Shown here: positions 1 to 8,091 of the stretch, piece by piece
Numbering within the stretch: position 1 is the first letter of the stretch
Layout: each line of letters opens with the position of its first letter
NCBI RefSeq assembly: GCF_014193255.1
Contig: NZ_JACHZB010000001.1
Location: 62,001-126,000, forward strand
Source of the DNA: Rhizobium sp. BK196
GTDB taxonomy: Bacteria; Pseudomonadota; Alphaproteobacteria; Rhizobiales; Rhizobiaceae
Reading direction: 5' to 3'
Length of the DNA stretch: 64,000 bases
Position numbers and translations under genes: made by a program
Notes under the pieces: generated by a model
The model's database searches: none
The model's input: only the letters and a program-made list of their open reading frames with translations
What the model was told of the DNA's origin: nothing

Positions 1-1
1 G

Positions 2-319
2 GGCAAGGACATCCAGCGCTTATGCGAAGAGGCGCTGGCCGCCCTCGATATCGGCCAGCCGCTCGGCGTCGGCGTCGGCATCCATACCGGCGATGTGCAG
101 ATCGGCGAATTCTCCAGCTTCCGCAGCGATTTCACCGCGATCGGCGGCGTGGTGAACCAGGCGGCTCGGCTGGAGTCGCAGGCAGCCCCCGGCGAAATCC
201 TCGTCTCGCTGGAAACCGCCCTCCAGGCCCCCGAACTGATGGGCGGCACCGAAGCACGATCGCTGTCGCTGAAGGGGATCGAGCAGCCGGTAGAGGCGCG
301 GGTTCTGCGGGTCGTCTGA
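2..319 (+). CDS. Class III adenylate/guanylate cyclase, C-terminal part (partial)
   Basis: This is the end of a class III nucleotide cyclase; its start lies before the window. The visible ~105 residues contain GVGIHTGDVQIG and, some 25 residues later, GGVVNQAARLES. These match the family blocks with the conserved Gly-x-His-x-Gly and the Asn/Arg pair that stabilises the transition state. The family converts ATP or GTP to a cyclic nucleotide. The protein stops soon after the catalytic domain, so any sensor or transmembrane part must be N-terminal and cannot be seen. A second class III cyclase is encoded at 37870-39630. Confidence 0.85.
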   Translation, partial: GKDIQRLCEEALAALDIGQPLGVGVGIHTGDVQIGEFSSFRSDFTAIGGVVNQAARLESQAAPGEILVSLETALQAPELMGGTEARSLSLKGIEQPVEARVLRVV

Positions 320-425
320 AGCGAGGGCGTGCCACGTGGCACCCCCCGATCGACGCCTCGACCATCCGTGCTATATCTGCCGTCAACCTCTCGCCGCCGA
401 AAACCACAGCAACCGGGGAAGCCCA

Positions 426-1223
426 ATGCCATCCACCTTCATCGCCAAGGGCGCCGACGCCTATGAAGCCAGCATGGGGCGCTGGAGCCGCCGCCTCGCA
501 GACCCTTTCCTCGCCTTCGCCGGCATACCGCCCCACGGCCGCGTGCTGGACGCCGGCTGCGGCACCGGCAGCCTGACATTGGCACTATCAACCCACCCCG
601 AACTTACCGCCATCGAAGCCCTGGATTTCGAGGAAAACTTCGTCGCAGCACTCCGCGCCCGCACAGACGACCCGAGGGTAACCGCCCGCCAGGGCGACGT
701 CTGCGCCCTGCCCTATGAAGACAAGAGCTTCGACGCCGCCTATTCCCTGCTCGTCCTGCACTTCGTCTCGAATGCCGAAGAGGCCATCTCCGAAATGCGC
801 CGCGTCCTGAAGCCTCGCGCCATCGCAGCCGCCGCCGTCTGGTCCCATGACGGCATGCCGAGCTGGCGCCTCTTCTGGAACACGATCCGCGCCATCGAAC
901 CCGAAGCCGAAGGCAACGGCATACCATCAGGCCCGCGGCCGATGACGGCCGAAGGTGAATTGCGGGCGCTGTTTGAAGGCGCGGGCTTCGCCGATGTCGC
1001 GGAGGCGAGGCTGACGATCATGATGGACTACGCCGATTTCGATGATTTCTACCTGCCGAAGGTCTATGGGCAGGGACGGTTTTCGGCGTTCTTCGAGGCA
1101 TTGCCGGAGGCGCGGCGGGAGCGGCTGCGGGAGGCGCTGAAGGTAGCTTATCTCGATGGCAGGCCGGAGGATGGACCGCGCGGGTTTGAGAGTGTGGCCT
1201 GGGCGGTGCGAGGCAGCGCGTAA
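426..1223 (+). CDS. Class I SAM-dependent methyltransferase
   Basis: A 265-residue methyltransferase of the UbiE/Methyltransf_11 type. Motif I, VLDAGCGTGSL, is at residues 40-50 and binds S-adenosylmethionine. An acidic strand end (ALDFEEN) and a GDVCALPYEDKSFD block around residues 90-105 fit motifs II and III. The ATG was chosen because ggggaag precedes it at suitable spacing and the product then begins just before the conserved helix (DAYEASMGRWSR). The methyl acceptor cannot be told from sequence; small molecules are usual for this family. It follows the cyclase gene after about 100 bases and may be expressed separately. Confidence 0.85.
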   Translation: MPSTFIAKGADAYEASMGRWSRRLADPFLAFAGIPPHGRVLDAGCGTGSLTLALSTHPELTAIEALDFEENFVAALRARTDDPRVTARQGDVCALPYEDKSFDAAYSLLVLHFVSNAEEAISEMRRVLKPRAIAAAAVWSHDGMPSWRLFWNTIRAIEPEAEGNGIPSGPRPMTAEGELRALFEGAGFADVAEARLTIMMDYADFDDFYLPKVYGQGRFSAFFEALPEARRERLREALKVAYLDGRPEDGPRGFESVAWAVRGSA

Positions 1224-1270
1224 GACGGTTTAGCGCCGCCTGCCCGTATTGGTGGCCGAACCCGGCTCTG

Positions 1271-1651
1271 TCAGTACTTCATGTTCCGCAGCTCAGGAAA
1301 ATCGTAGTAACGCAGCCGCTCATCGCGGCAGCGGTAGTCATTCTTTGAGACGCCCATGATCATGTTCTGCTTTAAGGTAAGGTCGATATAGGACCAGTTC
1401 GGGTTGGCACGCTCCGTCGTCCGCGTGCAATAAGCGTAGACCTGCTTTTCAGGATCGAGCAGCACAACGCTCGAAATCTCAGCCTTCACGAAATATCCCG
1501 GTTTGATGGTCCCGCGCAGGGCATCCACATTCTCGCGTTTAACCGAGCTGGACGGAGGACGCTGCGAATCCAAGACAGATTGTGGTGCTGGCGTCTGGCA
1601 GCCAGCCAGTGTCATCGCGGCGGCACAGAGAAGTACAGTCGTCCTTATCAA
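1271..1651 (-). CDS. Small predicted lipoprotein
   Basis: A 126-residue protein with a short hydrophobic signal ending in a lipobox, MTLAGC, at about residues 13-18, so it should be lipidated and held in the inner or outer membrane. The reading frame is open further upstream, but GGGAG lies seven bases before a TTG codon, and this TTG places the signal peptide at the N-terminus, so it is the preferred start. The mature part has a Ser/Pro-rich linker and then a small domain with two cysteines (YAYCTRTT and NDYRCRD). I do not recognise the domain; function unknown. Confidence 0.6.
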   Translation of the reverse strand: MIRTTVLLCAAAMTLAGCQTPAPQSVLDSQRPPSSSVKRENVDALRGTIKPGYFVKAEISSVVLLDPEKQVYAYCTRTTERANPNWSYIDLTLKQNMIMGVSKNDYRCRDERLRYYDFPELRNMKY

Positions 1652-1797
1652 GTTCAATCTCCCAAAACGCAAAGCACAAGGCACACAATATTTCCTACAA
1701 ATATTACGAGAATAATATCCGCAATACACGGTCATCCACAGCCGATGCCGCGAAGCGACACCGGCTTTATGCAAAGGTCAAGAATGCGCCCGACCAA

Positions 1798-2544
1798 TCA
1801 CCAAGCCTGCTGCGTCGGCATCACAAACACCTCGGCAATATCCATATGCCTGGGCGACTGCAGCGCAAACAGAACCGTCTCGGCAATATCCTCGGCCTTC
1901 AGAAACTCCATCTGCGTCTTCAGGTCTTCCATCTGCTGGCGCACGGCCGGATCTGAGATCTGGTCGTAGAGTTCGGTCTCGACAGCGCCCGGCTGCACGC
2001 AGGTCACGCGGATATTGTGCTTCTTGCCAAGCTCCATGCGCATGCCGTCCGACAGCGCCGTGATGGCATGTTTCGTCGCGCAATAAACCGTCAGCCCCAC
2101 AAAGACCTTGCGGCCGGCAATCGAGGAGGTGTTGACGATATGGCCGGATTTCTGCCGGATCATGTGCGGCAGGACAGCGGCCGTGGTGTTCAGCACGCCC
2201 TTGATATTGACGTCCACCATCCGCTGCCATTCATCCACCTTCAGCGCTTCGATATCCGAAAGCGGCATCAGGCCGGCATTGTTGAAGAGAATATCGATAC
2301 TGCCGAAGGCCTCGGCGAGCCTGGAAACGCCAGCCTCTACGGAGGCGACATCGACGACATCCATTTCCAGCGCGATCGCCTGCCCGCCGGCCCGGCCGAT
2401 CTGCGAGACGAGCTCTTCCAGCCGCTCAGTGCGACGCGCGGCAAGCCCGACCTTGGCGCCATTGGCTGCAAGCTTGAGTGCCGTGGCAGCGCCGATCCCG
2501 CTCGACGCGCCAGTGATGAGAGCGATTTTTCCTTGGATTGACAT
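1798..2544 (-). CDS. SDR family NAD(P)-dependent oxidoreductase
   Basis: A 248-residue classical short-chain dehydrogenase/reductase. It has the cofactor motif TGASSGIG near residue 12, NNAG near residue 88, catalytic Ser in NTSSIAG, and YCATKH giving the YxxxK pair. It should oxidise or reduce a hydroxyl/carbonyl group in the cytoplasm; an Arg-rich turn after strand two (ARRTERL) suggests NADP(H). The second ATG is preferred because AAAGGGA abuts the first one but sits six bases before the second. An AraC-type regulator lies upstream on the same strand and may control it. Substrate unknown. Confidence 0.9.
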   Translation of the reverse strand: MSIQGKIALITGASSGIGAATALKLAANGAKVGLAARRTERLEELVSQIGRAGGQAIALEMDVVDVASVEAGVSRLAEAFGSIDILFNNAGLMPLSDIEALKVDEWQRMVDVNIKGVLNTTAAVLPHMIRQKSGHIVNTSSIAGRKVFVGLTVYCATKHAITALSDGMRMELGKKHNIRVTCVQPGAVETELYDQISDPAVRQQMEDLKTQMEFLKAEDIAETVLFALQSPRHMDIAEVFVMPTQQAW

Positions 2545-2724
2545 GGTCATTCCCTTTCATTGCCGTCCCTGAGACGGTTGGTTTCGACGGGAACAAACTA
2601 GAAGAACCAGACCGGTCCTTCGCTCGGCCGCTTGCTGAGACTGTCGCGGATTTGCTGCAAACAGGAGCAATGCCAGCAAAACTGCGCAACGGCTTTACGC
2701 CCGGAATGCGCAGGACAAAAGGCG

Positions 2725-3624
2725 CTAGCCGCGATACTCACGCGGGCTGACGCCCACCTGCCGGCGGAACACCTGCGCAAAATGGCTGGGGCTGGAATAG
2801 CCGAGATCGAGCGCAATAGAGACGATGCTCTGATCCGTCTCCCGCAGCAGCCGGCGGGCCTCGGCCATCTTGAGCTGGATGAAATAGTCTGACGGCGACG
2901 AGCCGGTCGACTGCTTGAAGACGCGGGAGAAATGAAAGGGGCTAAGCTCTGCCTCTGTAGCCAGGCTTTCGAGATTGAACGCCTGATCGAGCCCCGCCTC
3001 CATCAAGCGAACCACCCGCTGTAGCTTGAACGCTGGCAACGCCCCGCGCCGGGCGGGCGCCGAGAGATCCCGCTTGCCATAATGCCGCACGAGATGAACG
3101 GCGAGCGCCTGCGCAATGCCCTGCACAACCATTTCGCTCGGCCCTGCCGATCCCTTCAATTCCCCAAGGATCATCCCCATCAGCCCCGAAATCCTCTCGT
3201 CCCGCTCCCCGGAAATATCCGCCAGCCGAAACCCCTCGCCGCCCCCGGCCCCGAAGACTTCCGCAACCGCCCGCTGGTAGATCGGCAGCCCGAGATAGAG
3301 ATGCATGACACAAAGCGCCTCCCCGCTGCACGTCTCCCACCGCATCTCATAGGGTGTCTCACTCTGCGTCAGATAGAAATCACCGGCGGAGACCTCGACC
3401 GACATCCATTCGCCGCCGATGTCGCGCTCCTCGATGCGAGCCGAGCCGGAGACGATCCAGACGAGAAGCGGCTCGGCGACGGCGGGGACGAGGAGATTGG
3501 TTTCGAGTGGCTGGTGGGAGAGAAGGTGGACGGAAATGGTGCTCCATGCCGGGCCTTGACTGCGCGCGAGAAGACGGGCGTGGATGCGCTGGCTCAGGGC
3601 TTCGGGGGTGGATTTTTCGGGCAT
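2725..3624 (-). CDS. AraC family transcriptional regulator with cupin-type sensor domain
   Basis: About 299 residues. The N-terminal ~190 residues resemble the AraC cupin_6 ligand domain (EPLLVWIVSGSARIEER, then GDFYLTQSETPYEMRW). The C-terminal ~100 residues are a double helix-turn-helix: LESLATEAELSPFHFSRVFK and SIVSIALDLGYSSPSHFAQVF, ending in GVSPREYR. An upstream ATG 33 bases earlier is possible, but its added residues look non-domain. It lies 180 bases upstream of the SDR gene on the same strand, a common regulator-target layout. The AT-rich retron island begins right after its 5' end. Confidence 0.88.
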   Translation of the reverse strand: MPEKSTPEALSQRIHARLLARSQGPAWSTISVHLLSHQPLETNLLVPAVAEPLLVWIVSGSARIEERDIGGEWMSVEVSAGDFYLTQSETPYEMRWETCSGEALCVMHLYLGLPIYQRAVAEVFGAGGGEGFRLADISGERDERISGLMGMILGELKGSAGPSEMVVQGIAQALAVHLVRHYGKRDLSAPARRGALPAFKLQRVVRLMEAGLDQAFNLESLATEAELSPFHFSRVFKQSTGSSPSDYFIQLKMAEARRLLRETDQSIVSIALDLGYSSPSHFAQVFRRQVGVSPREYRG

Positions 3625-3790
3625 GGGTGGATGACACGAGCTACATACGAAAGTCACATTGAAACACGGGAACTGATGCGCACGAGGATATATTCAAAGA
3701 TACTTTATCGCTCCAGCTTGGTTGTGGGAAAAGTGGATTTCAAAGTAACTTAGAATTGCACACGAAGTCCCAAATTTGTAAGACAAACCG

Positions 3791-3818
3791 TTGACTTCGT
3801 CGATTCGCTGGATAACAA
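3791..3818 (+). promoter_or_regulatory. Candidate promoter of the retron transcript
   Basis: TTGACT at 3791-3796 followed after 16 bases by TAACAA (3813-3818), overlapping a GATAAC. The expected transcription start, about 3824, falls directly before the a1 strand of the retron RNA, as expected if the RNA starts there. The -10 match is weak, so this is inferred from position and the good -35. Confidence 0.45.
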
Positions 3819-3826
3819 CCCGGATG

Positions 3827-3983
3827 CACTTACGCGAATGGCATTTTAGCTTGGTCGGGCGTTTCGCTAGACCTCACTCGATTGGTTTCCTTTTTGCGGC
3901 TCGGAAGGTTCCAAAGCCTTACCGCCTCAATGAGGACGCTCCGCTCGGCAAGACTTTGTAACCTTCCGAGCCTTTGGTAAGTG
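3827..3983 (+). ncRNA. Retron msr-msd non-coding RNA
   Basis: The expected order a1-msr-msd-a2 can be traced. The a1 strand cacttac (3827-3833) is complementary to a2 gtaagtg (3977-3983). TTTTAGC at 3844-3850 offers a UAGC context for the branching guanosine (about 3849). A small msr hairpin follows: ggtc 3853-3856 with gacc 3870-3873, plus inner gcg/cgc around ttt. The msd is a long hairpin: 3898-3916 pairs with 3954-3972 (13 perfect pairs, one mismatch, 5 more), continued by cttaccg 3918-3924 with cggcaag 3946-3952 (one mismatch). The reverse transcriptase would copy the msd into a structured cDNA joined to the branching G. The a1/a2 stem is short and a2 overlaps the effector start codon. 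Exact ends are inferred. Confidence 0.75.
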
Positions 3984-4931
3984 ATCGACGATCTCAACAT
4001 TGAGAATATACTCGAACTGATAGACCCGGATAAAATCCGGGTCTATCAGCCAACAAGAATAATATTTGTTTGCGGAGGAAAAACCGATATCGCAGCGCAG
4101 CCTCCAATATCGCTGCGTGATGCATTTATGCGGATCGCTTATTCCCGCTCCTTTGAGCGCTTCACCCCGATCCTTGCTGAAGAATTGAATGCGTTCTTCC
4201 CTAACGGCAACTATAAAGATTTCCTCAGCCTCGAAAGCGATATCGCACAGATTTCGGCAATAATATTGCTATTTTCTGAGAGCTTTGGAAGCGCCGCCGA
4301 GCTTGGCGCCTTCGCAATGATTAGCGAGATCGCGCAGAAGCTTTTAGTCGTCATCGATGACAAGCACTATGAGGAAAATTCCTTCATTAAACTCGGTCCC
4401 CTGAGGGCACTCGAGATAGCAAATGGTGATGGCTGCGTATGTGTTGTAAACTTAATAGATCTCGGAATTGCCAATATTACCGAGCTCGAGAAGCTAAATG
4501 TGGATTTATTCTCTCGCATTATCCAAGACGCATTTCAGCACAGAGAACGGTCAATACCTGATCACAGCACGTTCAATTCAAAGCTGAGCGGACACATTAT
4601 AAAACTAATAGTTGGACTCATACAATGGTACGGAGCATTAACGGTCGCTGAGATTGAGACCGCGCTATATTGCCTCAACGTAAATTGTCCTCCCGCGCGA
4701 ATTCAAGATTACCTTCTGTGCGCCCAATTTGCCCAGTGGGTCACACCAAAAAAACGCGGTGTTCAAACATTCTATGTGGCAAAATCAGATACGATGGCTG
4801 TGCAATTCGTTGCACGTGCGGGAAAAAAGATGGTCAATCGACAGCGCTGGCAAGCCGAAATTAGAGCACATTGGAAGGCAAATGACGATCTGCGATTTCG
4901 CTCAATAGCCGAAGTGATGATTGAGGCGTGA
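3981..4931 (+). CDS. Retron effector: NDT-like (N-glycosidase) protein with C-terminal wHTH-like region
   Basis: 316 residues, resembling the toxin partner of Eco1/Ec86-like type II-A retrons. Residues 25-130 look like a nucleoside deoxyribosyltransferase-like fold: a strand IIFVCGG (27-33), then SESFGSAAELGAF (99-111), matching the family Gly-Ser-x-x-Glu-Leu-Gly block with Glu107 as likely catalytic residue. Residues ~190-316 are helical with a winged-helix-like segment, as in retron NDT effectors, where this part contacts the msDNA-RT complex. The family is held inactive by the complex and released by phage triggers. The GTG start is placed by the 25-30 residue lead before the first strand. 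A 15-bp perfect hairpin lies inside its first codons. The RT starts one base after its stop. Confidence 0.82.
   Translation: MIDDLNIENILELIDPDKIRVYQPTRIIFVCGGKTDIAAQPPISLRDAFMRIAYSRSFERFTPILAEELNAFFPNGNYKDFLSLESDIAQISAIILLFSESFGSAAELGAFAMISEIAQKLLVVIDDKHYEENSFIKLGPLRALEIANGDGCVCVVNLIDLGIANITELEKLNVDLFSRIIQDAFQHRERSIPDHSTFNSKLSGHIIKLIVGLIQWYGALTVAEIETALYCLNVNCPPARIQDYLLCAQFAQWVTPKKRGVQTFYVAKSDTMAVQFVARAGKKMVNRQRWQAEIRAHWKANDDLRFRSIAEVMIEA
4017..4049 (+). other. Perfect 15-bp hairpin inside the effector coding region
   Basis: 4017-4031 and 4035-4049 are exact reverse complements around an AAA loop. The hairpin covers codons 13-23 of the effector. No T-run follows, so it is not a normal terminator. 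It lies ~34 bases downstream of the a2 strand and could block processing or decay between the retron RNA and the mRNA, or reduce effector translation. This role is inference. Confidence 0.85.
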
Positions 4932-4932
4932 T

Positions 4933-5910
4933 GTGACAGAACTTCTCAAACAGCTTTCGATTGAGACTGGATTGGTGGAAAGCACGGTTCGCCAAATCAT
5001 TGCAAATGCGCCCGAACGCTACAAAACTTATCACATTTCGAAAAAAAATGGCGGTACGCGAAAGATTGCGCAACCTGCACGAGAGGTAAAACTCCTACAG
5101 AGAGCTTTGACTGCCCTCCTGCTAAGCAAGCTTCCTGTACACCCGGCGGCGACCGCATACGTTAAAGGTCGCAACATAAGAGATAACGCGGAGCTGCATT
5201 GCCACTCGGGGCCAATTCTAAAAATGGATTTTAAGGACTTTTTCCCTTCAATAACCGCGCGCGACTGGGCTGCATATTGTACTCGAACGAATTGCCTTGC
5301 CGATCCTGAGGACATACGTCTTACGTCACTTCTGCTTTTTCATCGTCCGGCGGGGGGGAGAGTCCTTCGACTCGCGATCGGCGCTCCATCGTCACCGATC
5401 GTTTCTAACCTAATCATGTTTCCTTTTGATCAGATGATCTCCGAGGCAGTTGCCGTCGACCATGTGATTTATAGCAGATACGCCGATGATCTCACTTTTT
5501 CAGGTCCACGTACCGGCCACCTAACCGTCGTCGCAAAAGCTGTCAAAAATGCTCTTAAAGAGATCCAATATCCATCGCTAAAGCTCAACCCTGAGAAAAC
5601 TACTTACGCGACGATGAAGTATCATCGTCAGGTGACTGGACTGACGCTCGCAAACGACGGTCGGGTTACGATAGGGCGTGACAGAAAGCGAGCATTGAGA
5701 GCGCAACTTGATCACTACTACAAAGGTATCTTGCCCTTGAAAGAAATCCCACGACTGGCTGGTAACCTGGCGTTCGTAAGGTCTGCGGAGCCCAGTTTCT
5801 TTTTCAAGCTTGTAGAGCGGCATGGCTATCAAAAAATCCATGACATACTTCGCCAAAGCAACCGTAAAAACAAAAAGTTACCGAGTGGACGTAATGAAAG
5901 TCCAATATAA
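4933..5910 (+). CDS. Retron reverse transcriptase
   Basis: 325 residues, normal for retron RTs. With the GTG start: the retron-specific NAxxH (NAELH, residues 85-89), palm motif A MDFKDFFPSI (98-107), motif B GAPSSPIVSN (150-159), catalytic YADD (183-186) and the retron VTG motif (234-236). The C-terminal ~90 residues are basic, as in the thumb that binds the msr. The enzyme primes from the 2'-OH of the msr guanosine and copies the msd. The GTG at 4933 is preferred over the TTG at 4921 because GAGG lies six bases before it and only one base separates it from the effector stop, so translation is probably coupled. All catalytic residues appear intact. Confidence 0.93.
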   Translation: MTELLKQLSIETGLVESTVRQIIANAPERYKTYHISKKNGGTRKIAQPAREVKLLQRALTALLLSKLPVHPAATAYVKGRNIRDNAELHCHSGPILKMDFKDFFPSITARDWAAYCTRTNCLADPEDIRLTSLLLFHRPAGGRVLRLAIGAPSSPIVSNLIMFPFDQMISEAVAVDHVIYSRYADDLTFSGPRTGHLTVVAKAVKNALKEIQYPSLKLNPEKTTYATMKYHRQVTGLTLANDGRVTIGRDRKRALRAQLDHYYKGILPLKEIPRLAGNLAFVRSAEPSFFFKLVERHGYQKIHDILRQSNRKNKKLPSGRNESPI

Positions 5911-5926
5911 TACTTAAGAAAATCGT

Positions 5927-7012
5927 ATGCTGCCCGATTTCAGCAAAAGCACTATCGATACTCTTGCAAAGAGAGCGGGTTTCATTTGTTCGAACCCCGA
6001 TTGTCGAGTTTCGACAGTCGGGCCGAATGCTGAATCAAGCAAATACACGACGATAGGTGAAGCGGCGCACATATGCGGGGCACGTCCCAACTCCGCCAGG
6101 TATAATAAGGAGATGTCGGACAGCGCGCGCGGAGAGATCACGAACGCTATATGGTTGTGCAGCAATTGCCACACGCAAATTGATCGAGATCCTGCGCGTT
6201 TTCCGGTGGCCATCCTTTTCGCGTGGCGAGAAGAGCATGATAAATTTGTCGCCGTTAAACTTGGAACGCCAAGCGACCGAATAAGAGCCGAGATTGTGTC
6301 AGCCCAACTCGACCAGTTTAAGAACTATCCGCCAATAGTAAGACGAATTGCTGCCGATAAACCAATCGGTTGGGAATGGCGGCTCACCGCGGAACTGTTG
6401 CGCTACCTTAATCGCCCTGCATTTCGGCAGCTTCATGACTTAACTGAGGGACTATACACACGGCCGACAGAAATAATTGAAGATAATGCGATTACGTGGA
6501 TACGAGCTAGACTAACCGAAATGGAGACTCTGGTCCCACCGTTGGAGAAGCTTCTATCACGTCTGAGCCACAGTTGGGGGCCACCACGGCAAGAAGGGGA
6601 TATCTCAGAAATTCATCACATCTGCTTGCTTATAAAACAAGCGCTTGAACAAATAGTTCGGCACGAAGAGCGGCTTCTTTTTGTAGATTTACCGGGAGAA
6701 TATCGGCCGATTCTCGGAATGTTACGAGATTGCTTAGGCTCGCAAGCACACAAGCTCGCAGATTTGCCGTCGGAACTGGAAGCTATCCTTGCCTTGGTCG
6801 GGACGGATAACGGAGGGACGGCTGAAGAGCCGCTTGTCCTTGAGAAAACGATTACGTTTGAACTCCCTCCAGACTGGGAAAACCACATGAGACAGGAGAT
6901 CGCTAAACTCGCTAAGATCGAAAGAAAAAAACATGAATATAGCGGATCTATTTTCGGCTATACATTGATTATATTTGTCTCTCTTTGCGTAATTTATTCA
7001 CTGCTGCTATGA
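5927..7012 (+). CDS. HNH-domain protein with C-terminal membrane segment, retron-associated
   Basis: 361 residues. The first ~95 residues form an HNH-type zinc fold: Cys21/Cys26 (CSNPDC), GEAAHI with His48, Asn73, and WLCSNCHTQID with Cys78, Cys81 and His82. These are the metal ligands and general-base pattern of active HNH nucleases. Residues ~100-335 are mostly helical without a known domain. The last ~20 residues (YTLIIFVSLCVIYSLLL) are a strong transmembrane segment ending at the C-terminus, so this would be a tail-anchored inner-membrane protein with the HNH domain in the cytoplasm. It starts 16 bases after the RT gene and shares its AT-rich base use, so it probably belongs to the same operon. 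Whether it is a second retron effector or an independent defence gene is unknown. Confidence 0.8.
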   Translation: MLPDFSKSTIDTLAKRAGFICSNPDCRVSTVGPNAESSKYTTIGEAAHICGARPNSARYNKEMSDSARGEITNAIWLCSNCHTQIDRDPARFPVAILFAWREEHDKFVAVKLGTPSDRIRAEIVSAQLDQFKNYPPIVRRIAADKPIGWEWRLTAELLRYLNRPAFRQLHDLTEGLYTRPTEIIEDNAITWIRARLTEMETLVPPLEKLLSRLSHSWGPPRQEGDISEIHHICLLIKQALEQIVRHEERLLFVDLPGEYRPILGMLRDCLGSQAHKLADLPSELEAILALVGTDNGGTAEEPLVLEKTITFELPPDWENHMRQEIAKLAKIERKKHEYSGSIFGYTLIIFVSLCVIYSLLL

Positions 7013-7053
7013 TTCCTTGATCAAATTTGGCCTGCTCGCCGCAGCTCCGTACC

Positions 7054-8091
7054 TCACTCCCCCACCACCCCTCCAGCCTTCTTCCAAGCATCAATCCCAC
7101 CCTCAATATGACACGCACTCCCCACCCCCGCATCCTGCGCCGCCTGCACCGCCATCGCCGACCGCTCCCCGAACGCGCAGTAAAACACCACCCTTTTCCC
7201 CGTCGCCACCGCCAGCTCATGCAGCATCCCGCCCTCTGACAGGTTCTCCTGCAGATCCGCATAGGGCGCATGCAGCGCGCCGGGGATCACCCCATGCCGC
7301 TCGCGCTCGCTCTTCTCGCGCAGATCCACGATCACCACATCCGCCCGCCCGCGCAGATCAAGCGCCTCCTTCGCGCTCACCGCCCAGCCCTTCCGCGCTA
7401 TCTCCTCCTGATGCAGCCCGATATGGATGTTGGCGGGGACGGCGACGTCCATCATTTTCGGGTTGGGCAGGTGCAGGTTGTTCATCAGCTCGACATATTC
7501 GTCGATCGATTTCACCTGCAGGCGCGGGTTGAAGCGTTTTTCCTCGCCGATGGTGGAGACGGTGTCGCCCTTGTAGTCATGGGCGGGGAAGAGCAGCGTC
7601 TCCTCCGGCAGGCGGAGCAGCTTGTTGAAGATCGAGTCATATTGGGCGCGGGGATCGCCGTTCTGGAAATCGGTGCGGCCGGTGCCGCGGATGAGCAGCG
7701 TGTCGCCGGTGAAGATGCGGTCGCCCATCAGGTAGGAATAGGAATCGTCCGTATGGCCGGGCGTGTAGAGCACGTCGAGGCTGATGCCCTCGATGCCGAC
7801 GCGGTCGCCTTCGGAAACGCGCATGGCGACGACATCCGCCTTGGTCTGTTCGCCCATCACGGTGATGCAATGCGTCTGGTCGCGCAGCGCCCCGAGGCCG
7901 GTGATGTGATCGGCATGCAGGTGCGTATCGACGGCCTTGACCAGCTTCAGGTCCAGCTCGCGCACGAGCTGCATGTAGCGATCCACCTTTTCCAGGACGG
8001 GATCGATGATCAGCGCCTCGCCGCCGCGCCTGGAGGCGATGAGATAGGTATAGGTGCCGGAGACACTGTCGAAAAGCTGGCGGAAAATCAT
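7054..8091 (-). CDS. Metallo-beta-lactamase fold persulfide dioxygenase with C-terminal rhodanese domain
   Basis: 345 residues. The N-terminal ~235 residues are an ETHE1-like metallo-hydrolase: THLHADH (residues 56-62), TPGHTDDS, FTGDTLLIRGTGRTDFQ and PAHDY. In this subgroup one iron is bound and glutathione persulfide is oxidised to sulfite. The C-terminal ~100 residues are a rhodanese domain with active Cys305 in CAFGERS, which transfers sulfane sulfur. Such fusions act in sulfide and persulfide detoxification in the cytoplasm. A possible small gene overlaps its start by four bases. The adjacent retron island ends about 40 bases past its 3' end. Confidence 0.9.
   Translation of the reverse strand: MIFRQLFDSVSGTYTYLIASRRGGEALIIDPVLEKVDRYMQLVRELDLKLVKAVDTHLHADHITGLGALRDQTHCITVMGEQTKADVVAMRVSEGDRVGIEGISLDVLYTPGHTDDSYSYLMGDRIFTGDTLLIRGTGRTDFQNGDPRAQYDSIFNKLLRLPEETLLFPAHDYKGDTVSTIGEEKRFNPRLQVKSIDEYVELMNNLHLPNPKMMDVAVPANIHIGLHQEEIARKGWAVSAKEALDLRGRADVVIVDLREKSERERHGVIPGALHAPYADLQENLSEGGMLHELAVATGKRVVFYCAFGERSAMAVQAAQDAGVGSACHIEGGIDAWKKAGGVVGE

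Noticed and set aside
4017..4049. Hairpin considered as a transcription terminator
   Set aside because: No T-run follows, and the RT and HNH genes downstream need readthrough.
4921..5910. Reverse transcriptase considered as group II intron or diversity-generating type
   Set aside because: It is too short for an intron maturase and has the retron NAxxH and VTG motifs, with an msr-msd RNA upstream.
3625..7053. Search for a tRNA or direct repeats as an attachment site of the retron island
   Set aside because: No tRNA-like sequence and no matching direct repeats were found by eye at the two edges.
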